Shown here: one piece after another, positions 51,317-60,754 of the stretch
Layout of the letters: every line of letters begins with the position of its first letter
How positions within the stretch are numbered: position 1 is the stretch's first letter
NCBI RefSeq assembly: GCF_006228385.1
Contig: NZ_CP039852.1
Span: 2,620,001-2,684,000 of the forward strand
Direction of reading: 5' to 3'
DNA length: 64,000 nt
Source: Salinimonas iocasae
Lineage (GTDB): Bacteria; Pseudomonadota; Gammaproteobacteria; Enterobacterales; Alteromonadaceae
Position numbers and translations under genes: made by a program
The notes under the pieces: generated by a model
The model's input: only the letters and a program-made list of their open reading frames with translations
Told to the model about the DNA's origin: nothing
Database searches by the model: none

Positions 51317-51320
51317 GGAT

Positions 51321-52097
51321 CTATTTCCCTGATAGCGTGGTTAAAAATGCCTGGTGTAATGAGTCAGGTGCCAATGCTTTGAAGCTGGCCAGTGAATCAT
51401 TAAAGACTGTCCGACCATTGTTGATGACCGTAACCTTGTCACACAACTCGGCAACTTCACCAAGATGGTGAGTTGAAAAGATAACGGGTATGTTTTGCTC
51501 TTTTAGCCCGTTAATAAAGTTGAGTACTGTTTGCGCTGCCATAATATCCAGCCCCGTAGTAGGCTCATCCAGAACCACCAGTGAAGGGTTATGAATAACT
51601 GCCCTTGCAATGGCTGTTTTCTGTTTCATGCCGGTAGAAAAGTTATCGCACTTTCTGTCCAGGAATGTGTGCAATTCCAATACTTCTGAAAGTTCATCAA
51701 TTTTGGTATCAATAGCCGCTTTCGACATACCGTGCAGCTGACCAAAATATTCGATATTTTCACGCCCGGTAAGCCTGCCATATAAACCTGTCGCGCCAGA
51801 CAGGAACCCGATTGCTTTTCGGGCGAGTAAAGGTTTAGCAACAACGCTATTGCCATCAATCTGAATATCACCGCTGTCAGGCTTTAAGGCCGTAGAAAGC
51901 ATGCGCAACGTTGTTGTTTTTCCAGCTCCGTTAGGACCAAGCAAGCCAACCACCTCGCCTTTTTCACAGGTTAACGATACATCCTGAACAGAATGGAAAA
52001 ATTTACCGCTAAGACGTGGATCTTGTCGTTCCTGCTCACTTAGCTTTTTGGGGTTATCCACCGCGAATTTTTTCGCTAAGTGACTTATTGTTATCAT
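51321..52097 (-). CDS. natA: ABC transporter ATPase, NatA-like
   Basis: The 258-aa ATPase has Walker A LLGPNGAGKTTTLRML (about residues 53-68), Q-loop near FLSGATGLYGRLTGREN, signature NFSTGMKQKTAIARA, Walker B LVVLDEPTTGLD and the switch histidine in FSTHHLGEVAELCDK. It energises the NatB permease encoded 4 bp downstream. Position and sequence match sodium-efflux NatA proteins. It is divergent from the Yip1 gene. Confidence 0.88.
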   Translation of the reverse strand: MITISHLAKKFAVDNPKKLSEQERQDPRLSGKFFHSVQDVSLTCEKGEVVGLLGPNGAGKTTTLRMLSTALKPDSGDIQIDGNSVVAKPLLARKAIGFLSGATGLYGRLTGRENIEYFGQLHGMSKAAIDTKIDELSEVLELHTFLDRKCDNFSTGMKQKTAIARAVIHNPSLVVLDEPTTGLDIMAAQTVLNFINGLKEQNIPVIFSTHHLGEVAELCDKVTVINNGRTVFNDSLASFKALAPDSLHQAFLTTLSGK

Positions 52098-52265
52098 TGT
52101 TGCTCCCTAACAAATTAGCACTGCTTTCGCAGTCCACTTTACTGCACGAAAATTACAACTTATAAAAAAAATTGCTTCAAGATGTTTCAGGTACAGTTTT
52201 TAGCTGATAAAAAAGGGTATGCTATGCATCCACACGACAGTATTAGATTTTAAAAGGAGCACCGG

Positions 52266-52970
52266 ATGCAAACTGTCACTAACCCGCTGCAAGCTTGTAA
52301 TAATATCTTTTTCAAACCGCGCGGGGTCTTCCAGGCACTGGCACACAAGAACAATTGGTCCTGGATTCCGTTTATTGTTGTAATGATAGCGGCCATCTTA
52401 CCCAGCTACCTGTATTTTTCCATGATTGATTTTCAATGGTTCGTGGATATGACAGCCGCTGGCATGGGCGATGTATCTCCCGCTGAAATGGAACAGTTTC
52501 GTAGCGCGCAAAGCCCCAAGCTGTACACAATTTCTTCAATTGTCGGCCCCTTAATTGGCATTACACTGTTCAATGCACTGGTAGCATTGTACCTGCACCT
52601 TGCCACGAAATCTGATGAGAAAAATGTCCAGGGCTTTACCGACTGGTACGGTTTTACCTGGTGGATAATGATGCCAGTGCTGATATCTTCTATTGTTGCG
52701 CTCATTTTATTAGCCATGGCCGACTCCCATCAGATATCGCCTAATGTACTGCAACCACTTTCACTTGCTTACCTGTTTAGTGTCGACATTCATTCATCAT
52801 GGTTAGCATTGGCTCAGGCAGCCAGCATTATTACTCTTTGGACCATGTACCTTGCGACCGTAGGGATTACGCAGTGGACGAGCTTCTCTACAAAGAAAGC
52901 GGCTGTAATTGTTTTAGCCCCTTACGTGCTGATTTACGGTATCTGGGCTATCGTTTTACTTGTTGCATAA
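52266..52970 (+). CDS. Yip1-family membrane protein
   Basis: The 234-aa protein has five to six membrane helices (WIPFIVVMIAAILPSYLYF, LYTISSIVGPLIGITLFNALVAL, TWWIMMPVLISSIVALILLA, two more to the C-terminus). It begins with the NPLQACNNIFFKPRGVFQAL segment typical of bacterial Yip1-domain proteins. The function is unknown. AAGGAGC lies 6 nt before ATG. It is divergent from natA and converges on the DUF3025 gene, overlapping it by 15 bp at the 3' ends. Confidence 0.85.
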   Translation: MQTVTNPLQACNNIFFKPRGVFQALAHKNNWSWIPFIVVMIAAILPSYLYFSMIDFQWFVDMTAAGMGDVSPAEMEQFRSAQSPKLYTISSIVGPLIGITLFNALVALYLHLATKSDEKNVQGFTDWYGFTWWIMMPVLISSIVALILLAMADSHQISPNVLQPLSLAYLFSVDIHSSWLALAQAASIITLWTMYLATVGITQWTSFSTKKAAVIVLAPYVLIYGIWAIVLLVA

Positions 52971-53819
52971 AGGCAGCTGCTCGTTACGGGGCTTGCCCCG
53001 CAGCGGGCGAAAATATTCCTGGTTGGCATAAAACACGCTGTTTTGTGTGTGGTGCCAGCCAGGAACACCAAGTAAAGGTAGCGGCGGCAGCGCACTTCGA
53101 ACCGCAAATCCCTCCAAAGACATAATCCTTGTTTCTATCGCCTCATCAAGTAATTGATTCTGACTATTGAAGTCTGATGCTTCAAACATATCGTCCACAA
53201 TAACCGCCATCCATTTTCCGGTAAGACCGATGAAGGGATTCAACAGCATTTCGTAATTGGCATGACCGAATATGCGGGGATGGATGATATCTCCCCATGC
53301 AGACTGATGTTTCAAAAACGCCTCGTCCCATTCATGAAACGCCAGGTGTTGTAATACCGCATTCGCGTCTGTTAGATGTCGTTGAGGGACGGCCAGTACA
53401 ACGCCACATTCGTCGAAGTGGGTAATATGATTTCGTCTTTTTGTACGGGGATGCAATCCGTGATGAAGGATATCTTCAACGTGCAGTCGGTTCAGATACC
53501 ACTTTGTTTTAGGGAACTGCATCCAGATACAGGCATTAAATAAATCGTGCCAGTCATTTTCCCGGGTTGGTACTGCAGTATCCTGCGCAATAATCTGTTC
53601 ATAATAGCGATTATCAGCACCATCAAAAGCAGATTGCGCTTTAAACACAGGACCTTCCCATTTACCTGTTGTTAGCGTGGACGCAGCATGATTGAGCTGT
53701 AATGCTGTGGGAAATGTAGTGTATTGATGCAATGTTAACTGCTTGAGCAACTGAGGAATAAGTGGAGACTGAAAGCTATCAGAAAAGACAGAAGACCATG
53801 ATGTGCCGTTCGAATTCAT
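52956..53819 (-). CDS. DUF3025 protein
   Basis: The 287-aa soluble protein has the DUF3025 blocks NDWHDLFNACIWMQFPKTK, LTHFDECGVV-type THFDECGVVLAVP and IFGHANYEMLLNPFIGLTGKW. These are rich in conserved histidine, tryptophan and aspartate, suggesting an enzyme, but the activity is unknown. No signal peptide or membrane helix is visible. The 3' end overlaps the Yip1 gene in convergent orientation; the 5' side is divergent from the M28 peptidase. Confidence 0.85.
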   Translation of the reverse strand: MNSNGTSWSSVFSDSFQSPLIPQLLKQLTLHQYTTFPTALQLNHAASTLTTGKWEGPVFKAQSAFDGADNRYYEQIIAQDTAVPTRENDWHDLFNACIWMQFPKTKWYLNRLHVEDILHHGLHPRTKRRNHITHFDECGVVLAVPQRHLTDANAVLQHLAFHEWDEAFLKHQSAWGDIIHPRIFGHANYEMLLNPFIGLTGKWMAVIVDDMFEASDFNSQNQLLDEAIETRIMSLEGFAVRSALPPLPLLGVPGWHHTQNSVFYANQEYFRPLRGKPRNEQLPLCNK

Positions 53820-53889
53820 AAATCAGTATTGGTTCGCCTGGTGAGTTTCTCTATACTAAGCCCTATTGTAGAGCAAACAGAGACCAACA

Positions 53890-55560
53890 ATGAGAAAAAT
53901 CTTTTTGCCTGTACTGGTACCTGCCCTGTTAGGGGTTACAGCCTGTTCAGAACCAAAGAATAACGCGCAACAAACAGATTCAGCTACCACCGCTAACGCC
54001 CCGTCTAACTTCGATGAAGCGTATAACAGCATTACCGCTGACAAAATTAAAGCGCCGTTAAAGACGTTAGCTTCAGATGAGTTTGAAGGCCGGCTACCCA
54101 CCACCGCGGGTGAGAAGAAAACGTTAGACTATCTGGTTAAACAGTTCAAGGCGGCGGGATTCAAGCCTGGTAATGGTGACAGTTATTTGCAAAAAGTGGC
54201 GTTGATGGAAATTACAGCCGATCCGAATATGCAGATGACTATTGGCAACAATACGTTTGAATATAAAAGTGACATGGTAGCTTCGTCAAAGCGTGAACAA
54301 AACGAAATTTCAGTAAAAGACTCAGATGTCGTTTTTGTTGGATATGGCGTGAATGCCCCAGAGTACGACTGGAACGACTACGAGGGTATTGATGTAGAGG
54401 GCAAAACAGTCGTCATGCTAATTAACGACCCGGGTTTTGAAAACGCTGAAGGGGGCAAATTTCAGGGTAAGACCATGACTTATTATGGTCGCTGGAGTTA
54501 TAAATATGAAGAGGCCAGCCGCCAAGGAGCCGCTGCCGCTATTATTGTTCATGAAACAGCACCCGCATCATACCCCTGGTCAGTGGTTGCCAATAGCTGG
54601 AGTGGCCCTCAATATGGTTTGGTTAGCAAAGATGGCGGCGCCAGTCGGGTCGCTGTTGAGGGCTGGCTGACGCTGGACGCAGCTAAGCAGGTATTTGCCG
54701 ATGCCGGTATGGATTTCTCCGCACAAAAAGCAAAAGCCATGAAGGGGCCTTACCATCAACCTATGGATGTTCAGGCATCAGTAACGGTTAAAAATAAATT
54801 TGAGAAGTCCGAAAGCAATAACGTGATTGCGACATTACCTGGCGCAGAAAAACCTGATGAGCACGTTATTTATACCGCTCACTGGGATCATCTGGGCAAA
54901 GACGCTTCACTGGAAGGCGATCAGATATACAACGGTGCCCATGATAATGCCACCGGCACAGCTGCCAGCCTGGTAATGGCTGAAGCATTCAGCAAGCTTT
55001 CGCCTCGACCTGACCGCTCTGTTAGCTTTTTAGTCGTGACGGCAGAAGAGCAAGGCTTACTCGGCTCAAAATATTATGCCGCAAATCCTGTGATTCCAAT
55101 GGAGAACACCGTTGCGAACATAAACATGGATGCTATGAATGTATTAGGCAAAACTAAAGATGTTGCGGTGGTAGGAAAAGGAAAGTCCGATCTGGAGACC
55201 TACCTGGCTGACGCAGCAAAACGTCAGAACAGAACACTGACTCAGGAAGATAAACCTGAAGCAGGCTACTACTACCGCTCTGATCACTTCAGCTTTGCTA
55301 AGCAGGGTGTTCCCGCGCTGTATGCAGAAGGTGGCAGCGAACCTGCTGATGAGGAAACAGCAAAGTATCGCAAACGCATGAATGTAATTGTAACGGGTTG
55401 CTACCATCAGGTATGTGATGAATTTCGCGATGACTGGGACCTAAGCGGTATCGCTCAGGATACAAAGATGCTCTTTGATGTGGGTGTACATGTGGCTAAT
55501 GCTGAAGAGTGGCCACAATGGAGTAAGCAAAGCGAGTTCCAGAGAAAAAGCGATCAATAA
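53890..55560 (+). CDS. M28 family zinc aminopeptidase, lipoprotein
   Basis: The 556-aa protein has a lipoprotein signal (GVTAC, cysteine at residue 19). A protease-associated domain lies in the middle (about 135-260). The M28 catalytic core carries AHWDHLGKD (first zinc histidine and catalytic aspartate), NGAHDNATGTA (bridging aspartate), TAEEQGLLGSKYYA (catalytic and zinc glutamates), INMDAMN (zinc aspartate) and YRSDHFSFAKQGVPAL (zinc histidine). All ligands are present, so it should be an active periplasmic, membrane-anchored aminopeptidase. It is monocistronic with a downstream terminator. Confidence 0.93.
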   Translation: MRKIFLPVLVPALLGVTACSEPKNNAQQTDSATTANAPSNFDEAYNSITADKIKAPLKTLASDEFEGRLPTTAGEKKTLDYLVKQFKAAGFKPGNGDSYLQKVALMEITADPNMQMTIGNNTFEYKSDMVASSKREQNEISVKDSDVVFVGYGVNAPEYDWNDYEGIDVEGKTVVMLINDPGFENAEGGKFQGKTMTYYGRWSYKYEEASRQGAAAAIIVHETAPASYPWSVVANSWSGPQYGLVSKDGGASRVAVEGWLTLDAAKQVFADAGMDFSAQKAKAMKGPYHQPMDVQASVTVKNKFEKSESNNVIATLPGAEKPDEHVIYTAHWDHLGKDASLEGDQIYNGAHDNATGTAASLVMAEAFSKLSPRPDRSVSFLVVTAEEQGLLGSKYYAANPVIPMENTVANINMDAMNVLGKTKDVAVVGKGKSDLETYLADAAKRQNRTLTQEDKPEAGYYYRSDHFSFAKQGVPALYAEGGSEPADEETAKYRKRMNVIVTGCYHQVCDEFRDDWDLSGIAQDTKMLFDVGVHVANAEEWPQWSKQSEFQRKSDQ

Positions 55561-55604
55561 GGTAGCTTCGCTACGACATTGTTTGTTGCACATATAACGC
55601 TTGC

Positions 55605-55630
55605 AAAGCCACCTTCGGGTGGCTTTTTTG
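55605..55630 (+). terminator. Intrinsic terminator of the M28 peptidase gene
   Basis: A 9-bp stem (AAAGCCACC / GGTGGCTTT) with a TTCG loop and a T-run. Confidence 0.92.
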
Positions 55631-55802
55631 TTATCCGGCTCTGTATACGCAATGAATATGAAGTTTTAGCTTGCAATTTCATGTCACAATGGCACATTCG
55701 TAAAGAGGGCTGTACATCAAAAATAACAATAAAATCGCGACGCTTTACAGCACACGACAGAAAACACCACTTTTTTAATTTGTGATAGAGAGAGCCCGTT
55801 TT

Positions 55803-57470
55803 ATGTGTGGTATTTTCGGTATCCTGGACATCAAAACCGATGTGTCCGAACTCAGAACCCAAGCCCTGGAGCTTGCTAAGTTATTGCGCCACCGTGGCCC
55901 TGACTGGTCTGGTGTTTGGAATAATAATAATACCATTCTGTGTCATGAACGGTTGGCCATTGTTGATGTAGACACTGGTGCGCAACCGCTCATCAGTCAG
56001 AATAATCAGCATATTCTCGCTGTTAATGGTGAGATATATAATCATAAGGCGCTGGCTGACAATCTGGCGTCCCCCTACCCTTTTAAAACGCGCTCTGACT
56101 GCGAGGTTATTCTGCCGTTATATAAAGAAAAGGGCGTATCTTTTATTGATGAGCTGGAAGGCATGTTCGCTTTTATTCTTTATGATGACGAACAGGACGC
56201 CTACCTGATTGCCCGTGATCATATGGGCATTATTCCGCTCTATACCGGCTATGACGAGCACGGTAACTTTTATGTTGCCTCAGAAATGAAAGCGCTCGCC
56301 CCCATGTGTAAGACTATCAGTGAGTTTCCGCCAGGGCATTACCTGTGGAGCAAAGATGGTCAGTTGACTCAGTATTACCAGCGTGACTGGATGCAATATG
56401 AAAATGTTGCTGATAATGAAACGGATTTGCCCGCACTTAAAGCTGCGTTTGAAAAAGCGGTAAAATCTCATCTCATGTCAGACGTCCCCTATGCCGTACT
56501 GCTCTCTGGTGGACTCGATTCATCTTTGGTTTCGGCGGTCGCGGCTCAGTATGTTGCCAAACGTGTTGAAGATGAAGATAAAACAGATGCATGGTGGCCA
56601 CGCCTGCATAGTTTTGCTGTTGGTCTGGAGGGCTCACCTGATCTCATCGCGGCCAAAAAAGTCGCCGACAAAATTGGCACGGTGCATCATGAAGTTCACT
56701 TTACGATTCAGGAAGGTCTGGATGCTATCCGCGACGTGATCTATAAGCTTGAAACTTACGATGTGACAACTATCCGCGCAGCAACGCCGATGTATCTTAT
56801 GACCCGTAAGATAAAGGCCATGGGTATTAAAATGGTGCTTTCGGGAGAAGGCTCTGACGAGATATTCGGCGGCTACCTGTATTTTCATAAAGCCCCCGAT
56901 GCAAAAGCATTTCATGAAGAAACAGTGCGCAAGCTTGAGCGACTTCATATGTTCGACTGTGCCCGTGCCAACAAAGCGACCAGTGCATGGGGCGTCGAGG
57001 CGCGGGTTCCTTTTCTGGATAAAAACTTTATTGATGTCGCCATGCGGCTTAACCCGAAAGATAAAATGTGTCTTGAAGGGAAAATGGAAAAATGGATTTT
57101 GCGTAAAGCATTTGATGACGGCAATACCTTGCCAGAAGAAGTGCTGTGGCGTCAGAAGGAACAGTTTGGCGATGGCGTTGGTTATTCCTGGATCGATTCG
57201 GTGAAAGCCTTCGTTGAGGAGCAAGTTACAGACCAACAACTCGCTACAGCCAACTTTCGCTTTCCGGTAAATACGCCTGATACCAAAGAAGGCTATTACT
57301 ACAGAACTATCTTTGAAAGCTATTTTCCTCAGGAAAGCGCTGCACGGTGTGTACCGGGCGGCAAATCTATCGCATGTAGTACTGCCGAAGCGCTGGAGTG
57401 GGATGAAAGCTTCAGGCAAAACGCTGATCCCTCAGGTCGCTCAATGAAAGGGGTTCACAGCGGTACCTAA
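55803..57470 (+). CDS. asnB: Asparagine synthase B (glutamine-hydrolysing)
   Basis: The 555-aa enzyme begins MCGIFGILD, giving the N-terminal nucleophile cysteine after methionine removal. The glutaminase domain follows (about 1-190, RHRGPDWSGVW, AVNGEIYNH, SDCEVILPLY). The synthetase domain has the PP-loop LLSGGLDSSLVSAVA (about 232-246), LSGEGSDEIFGGYLYFHKAP and EARVPFLDKNFID. It makes asparagine from aspartate, ATP and glutamine. The length equals E. coli AsnB (554 aa). The frame is open seven codons upstream, but the cysteine must be residue 2. Confidence 0.97.
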   Translation: MCGIFGILDIKTDVSELRTQALELAKLLRHRGPDWSGVWNNNNTILCHERLAIVDVDTGAQPLISQNNQHILAVNGEIYNHKALADNLASPYPFKTRSDCEVILPLYKEKGVSFIDELEGMFAFILYDDEQDAYLIARDHMGIIPLYTGYDEHGNFYVASEMKALAPMCKTISEFPPGHYLWSKDGQLTQYYQRDWMQYENVADNETDLPALKAAFEKAVKSHLMSDVPYAVLLSGGLDSSLVSAVAAQYVAKRVEDEDKTDAWWPRLHSFAVGLEGSPDLIAAKKVADKIGTVHHEVHFTIQEGLDAIRDVIYKLETYDVTTIRAATPMYLMTRKIKAMGIKMVLSGEGSDEIFGGYLYFHKAPDAKAFHEETVRKLERLHMFDCARANKATSAWGVEARVPFLDKNFIDVAMRLNPKDKMCLEGKMEKWILRKAFDDGNTLPEEVLWRQKEQFGDGVGYSWIDSVKAFVEEQVTDQQLATANFRFPVNTPDTKEGYYYRTIFESYFPQESAARCVPGGKSIACSTAEALEWDESFRQNADPSGRSMKGVHSGT

Positions 57471-57481
57471 TCTTACTTACC

Positions 57482-57512
57482 GGTGACGGCGTCCTGCTGT
57501 CACCTATATTTT
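57482..57512 (+). terminator. Possible terminator of asnB
   Basis: GGTGAC and GTCACC form a 6-bp stem, extendable with mismatches, 11 bp after the asnB stop, followed by TATATTTT. Confidence 0.5.
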
Positions 57513-57746
57513 CGCTGCATCGCAGCTTATACGGGTGTAATAACAAAAATTCCGTTACACTAGATGAGTACCCCATTTACGCAACCAGGGTAACGGCTTT
57601 CAGGCCATTGGAAAGTGCTGACACATCATCATACAAAATCATGAGTCACAGTGTGATCTTTTCCGATTTATGACTGATATAAACGGCAATACCAATAAAA
57701 AAGGGTTGTTAATGGGTGGTCATTAGCAATAAGGAAAGGAATTGTT

Positions 57747-60155
57747 ATGCTCAAGAAAGCAACACTCACACTCGCTGTCGCTCTGGCGTTTTCTCAAAAC
57801 GGATTTGCTGCAGCACAACCTGATTACACTGTTAAGCGTGAATCAGTCACCTCGACGAATCTGTCAGAGGTAAAACAAGCTCTTACCCATAAGCGGGACA
57901 TCATCATCAATGATACGGCTTATATGTTTTCTTCTAAAACTGCGGATCAGTTCGGGCAGACATATACTTATACTGCGTCTGATTCAGCAGATAAATTGGT
58001 CATTCGTGAGCGCAGCAACTCGCTAAGCGCAATATTGTTCGAAGATGGCGTTCAGAAAAGCTTAAGCCTGACCAATACCGGCGGCACGCTTTCACGGTAT
58101 CACGTCAAGGTCACCGGTAATGAACCAGGTGTGCCCGGCGTCCAGCAAACTTCAGCAGCGCCCTATTGGCATACGCTTCGCCCATCAAGCTACGATACGA
58201 AACGTACCGTTAGCGAAACAATCTCAGAACTCCCTGAAGGTGCCGGCGCAGCATTTTTCATCTCTGCTGACACCTTCGTTACTGCCGAAGCAGGTGCTGC
58301 CGACACGAATGATGATATTTCCCCGCAATCGATTTTAGAGCAGGACCTTGCCGTTTTTAACACTGCACTTGCTGAAGCCGGTGTTGATGATGTCTCTGTC
58401 GATGTGAAAAATTATTACCTTATTGCTGACGATGAAGGTGGCTTCTGGGCCAGCGATGATGTCATGGCGAAAGCGGAGTTTGGCTCTGGTGAAGTCGACT
58501 TCATCAGCACCATGCATATCAGTGACTTTGACGATAACTTTGATAGTCGCGCGAATACCCGGGTTGTGGTTAACAATAACCCAATGAATGCTGAACAAAG
58601 CCTGCGTTTTGTTAAAGAGTCGCACGTGCGCTATCTGCCATTTAGCAGCGATAAACTTGCTCACGCGTTTGGTCACAACCTGGCACTGAATCATGAGCGC
58701 AGTTCGTTAGAAGAAACGGTCCCTGGCGCTATCCCCTACGCATTTTTAGAGCCTTCGGAAGTTGCGACTATTATGGCTTCCAGTAACGATGCGGATGCTG
58801 AACGTGTTGTCTTCTTCTCTAATCCCAATGAAGTGGTGGATGGCATAAATATCGGTGTTGATGACAGCAACGATGAAGCTGCAGACAATGCGCAATTTTT
58901 GCGTAAGACGGCCAAGCTGTCTGTTAACAGCGATAATTTCAAGAGCTCGTCATCGCTAACCCGGAATGAATCTGATGTTACGCTAAGTTGGACACCAATG
59001 CCTGGTGCGGTTGAACAAACCCTGATTGGCTCAGGCTACACATGTAACCTGTATCGTACTGATCTGGGCGTTTATACGACAGGCGAAGGCAACACTGAAA
59101 TAGCGCTGGGGGCAACGCAGTCTTCTGTTGCGATAGATGCATCGACTAGCTCCTGTCTAATCGTTGTTAATTGGATTGAACTTGACGGCAATACTCTGCC
59201 CATCATCCGGGTAATGCAGGAATATCGTGGCGACGCAGGCTTCTTCGTCGACAACGTGAATGTGTCGACCGTACCTGGCTCGAGTACAACTGTTCCGGTT
59301 TATGTTGATGATGCGGACGTATCTAACGATCAAATCGATGTTTACTTCTCTAAACTGACCGGCGATGCATTTGCTGATATTCTTTATGAAGATGCGGATA
59401 TTATTCAGCAATTCCTGACGGTCTCTGCATCCGGGGAAGGCAATAACCGCGAACTAACGTTTGAAATCAGTGAAAACTATGAAGATTCACTGGACTGGAT
59501 CGAGCAGCTGACTAACAGTGAAATTCAGCCACAGTTGCTACGTATGTTCGTTAATCTTGCCGGAACCAGTGAAACGTACTCTTTGAGCCTGGATATGCGT
59601 GGAATGTACGAGGCTATTCCTCGCGCTACGGCGCCAACGCTGGTAGGTAAAGTTAACAGCGACGGCGGTCAGGCACAGGTCGTTGTTACCGATACTATTG
59701 ATAGCGGAGATATTTCGGTAAGTATCGTTTCAGGATTTTCGGATTGGACGCCTGAATTTGATGTTACTCAGGATGGTGGAAACACTACGGTGGACATTAA
59801 CGCGCCGGCTGATCTGTTCGATGGTACCGACGAACCGTTTTCTATTGTGAAAGTTACCTTTGGTGATAGCCGCCTTTACAAACAAGTCGGCTTCATCGAA
59901 TCAATGACTTCAGATAGCGGCGATGACGGTGATTCGGGTGACGACGGTGACTCTGGCGATGATGGAGACGGCGATTCAGGTGACGACGGCGACTCTGGCG
60001 ACGGTGGCGATTCTGGTTCTGGCGGCGGCTCCGGCGGCGGCACAGGTGGTGGTTCATCCAGCGACTCAGACAGCGGCGGTGGCGGCTCACTGGGTATCGC
60101 AGGGCTGCTCTCCCTGGCACTGCTTTCCATTCGTCGAAGACTGAAAATCAAATAA
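57747..60155 (+). CDS. GlyGly-CTERM sorting-domain protein with inactivated metzincin-like domain
   Basis: The 802-aa surface protein has a signal peptide (1-22, ending GFAAA). A region resembling zinc-dependent metzincin proteases spans about residues 180-400, followed by repeat-like beta domains. The zinc motif reads HAFGHNLALNH (residues 306-316): three histidines are kept, but alanine (GCG) replaces the catalytic glutamate. A Met-turn-like ATIMASS (M343) and a downstream FFSNPNEV are also kept. The C-terminus has an acidic G/S/D repeat linker, then GGGGSLGIAGLLSLALLSIRRR, the GlyGly-CTERM tripartite signal that rhombosortase recognises for surface delivery. AAGGAAAGGAA precedes ATG. It is monocistronic. 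It is probably a pseudoprotease or zinc-binding surface protein; the function is unknown. Confidence 0.8.
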   Translation: MLKKATLTLAVALAFSQNGFAAAQPDYTVKRESVTSTNLSEVKQALTHKRDIIINDTAYMFSSKTADQFGQTYTYTASDSADKLVIRERSNSLSAILFEDGVQKSLSLTNTGGTLSRYHVKVTGNEPGVPGVQQTSAAPYWHTLRPSSYDTKRTVSETISELPEGAGAAFFISADTFVTAEAGAADTNDDISPQSILEQDLAVFNTALAEAGVDDVSVDVKNYYLIADDEGGFWASDDVMAKAEFGSGEVDFISTMHISDFDDNFDSRANTRVVVNNNPMNAEQSLRFVKESHVRYLPFSSDKLAHAFGHNLALNHERSSLEETVPGAIPYAFLEPSEVATIMASSNDADAERVVFFSNPNEVVDGINIGVDDSNDEAADNAQFLRKTAKLSVNSDNFKSSSSLTRNESDVTLSWTPMPGAVEQTLIGSGYTCNLYRTDLGVYTTGEGNTEIALGATQSSVAIDASTSSCLIVVNWIELDGNTLPIIRVMQEYRGDAGFFVDNVNVSTVPGSSTTVPVYVDDADVSNDQIDVYFSKLTGDAFADILYEDADIIQQFLTVSASGEGNNRELTFEISENYEDSLDWIEQLTNSEIQPQLLRMFVNLAGTSETYSLSLDMRGMYEAIPRATAPTLVGKVNSDGGQAQVVVTDTIDSGDISVSIVSGFSDWTPEFDVTQDGGNTTVDINAPADLFDGTDEPFSIVKVTFGDSRLYKQVGFIESMTSDSGDDGDSGDDGDSGDDGDGDSGDDGDSGDGGDSGSGGGSGGGTGGGSSSDSDSGGGGSLGIAGLLSLALLSIRRRLKIK
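59911..60084 (+). repeat. G/S/D-rich imperfect tandem repeat encoding the GlyGly-CTERM linker
   Basis: Imperfect copies of an 18-bp unit encode SGDDGD-type repeats, then glycine/serine-rich sequence. The minus strand therefore shows an open proline-rich frame that is a shadow. Confidence 0.85.
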
Positions 60156-60171
60156 TTGATATTCTCAAAAG

Positions 60172-60204
60172 AAAAAGCCTGGCTGTTACCGCCAGGCTTT
60201 TTTT
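60172..60204 (+). terminator. Intrinsic terminator of the GlyGly-CTERM gene
   Basis: A 12-bp perfect stem (AAAAAGCCTGGC / GCCAGGCTTTTT) with a 7-nt loop and further T. Confidence 0.94.
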
Positions 60205-60307
60205 ATGCCCTTGTCCCGTCCTGAAATACGCTAGTAAATTCATCATTACGTTTCACGATAACAACTATCATCGAACGATATTTATTCAAAAAACACTTGC
60301 ACATTTT

Positions 60308-60323
60308 GATTACACATGTAATC
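60308..60323. promoter_or_regulatory. BlaI-type operator 1
   Basis: GATTACA-CA-TGTAATC has perfect 7-bp arms containing the TACA/TGTA core known for BlaI/MecI binding. It is 39-54 bp before the blaI-like start. Confidence 0.75.
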
Positions 60324-60332
60324 TAACCATTG

Positions 60333-60348
60333 GACTACAATTGTAATC
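60333..60348. promoter_or_regulatory. BlaI-type operator 2
   Basis: GACTACA-AT-TGTAATC has the same TACA/TGTA core with one arm mismatch. Its centre is 25 bp from operator 1 and it ends 13 bp before the start codon. Confidence 0.72.
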
Positions 60349-60361
60349 AATAGGTAAGTAC

Positions 60362-60754
60362 ATGGCTGATATTCCTTCTAAACCAGAAATTTCCAGTGCT
60401 GAGTTTGATGTGCTCGATGTTATCTGGGATGACTTTCCGGTGACGTCCAGTGAAGTTGTAAACCGTCTTAATGAGCGAAAACCCTGGCATGATAAAACGG
60501 TTAAAACATTGTTAGGCCGCTTGGTGAAAAAGCAGGTACTGGGATTTGAAAAGCATCAGCGGCAGTACTTATATCACCCGCTTATTGCCCGTGAACTCTA
60601 TGCAGAGAAAGAAACCCAGCATTTCGTCAGTCGCTTGTTCAAAGGAAAGGTAGCCCCACTTGTCGCCGGGTTCGCTAATCAGAATAGTCTTTCAAAACAG
60701 GATGTCGACGAACTTAAAGCGTTTATTGAAGCATGGGAAGATAAAAATGATTGA
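60362..60754 (+). CDS. BlaI/MecI/CopY family transcriptional repressor
   Basis: The 130-aa protein has the N-terminal winged helix of the family (ISSAEFDVLDVIWDDFPVTSSEVVNRL, about residues 9-36; HDKTVKTLLGRLVKKQVLGFEKHQRQYLYHPL, about 44-75). The C-terminal dimerisation helices follow (about 90-130). It should bind TACA-N2-TGTA sites as a dimer and be cut or released on a signal from the M56 protein encoded downstream. Two such sites lie just upstream of its own start, so it is probably autoregulated. It overlaps the next gene by 8 nt. Confidence 0.92.
   Translation: MADIPSKPEISSAEFDVLDVIWDDFPVTSSEVVNRLNERKPWHDKTVKTLLGRLVKKQVLGFEKHQRQYLYHPLIARELYAEKETQHFVSRLFKGKVAPLVAGFANQNSLSKQDVDELKAFIEAWEDKND

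Noticed and set aside
59876..60151. Proline/serine/glutamate-rich minus-strand frame
   Set aside because: It is the complement of the G/S/D linker repeat of the GlyGly-CTERM gene; composition is explained by the repeat.
57747..60155. Active zinc metalloprotease
   Set aside because: The catalytic glutamate is replaced by alanine in the histidine motif, so an active-protease call is not supported.
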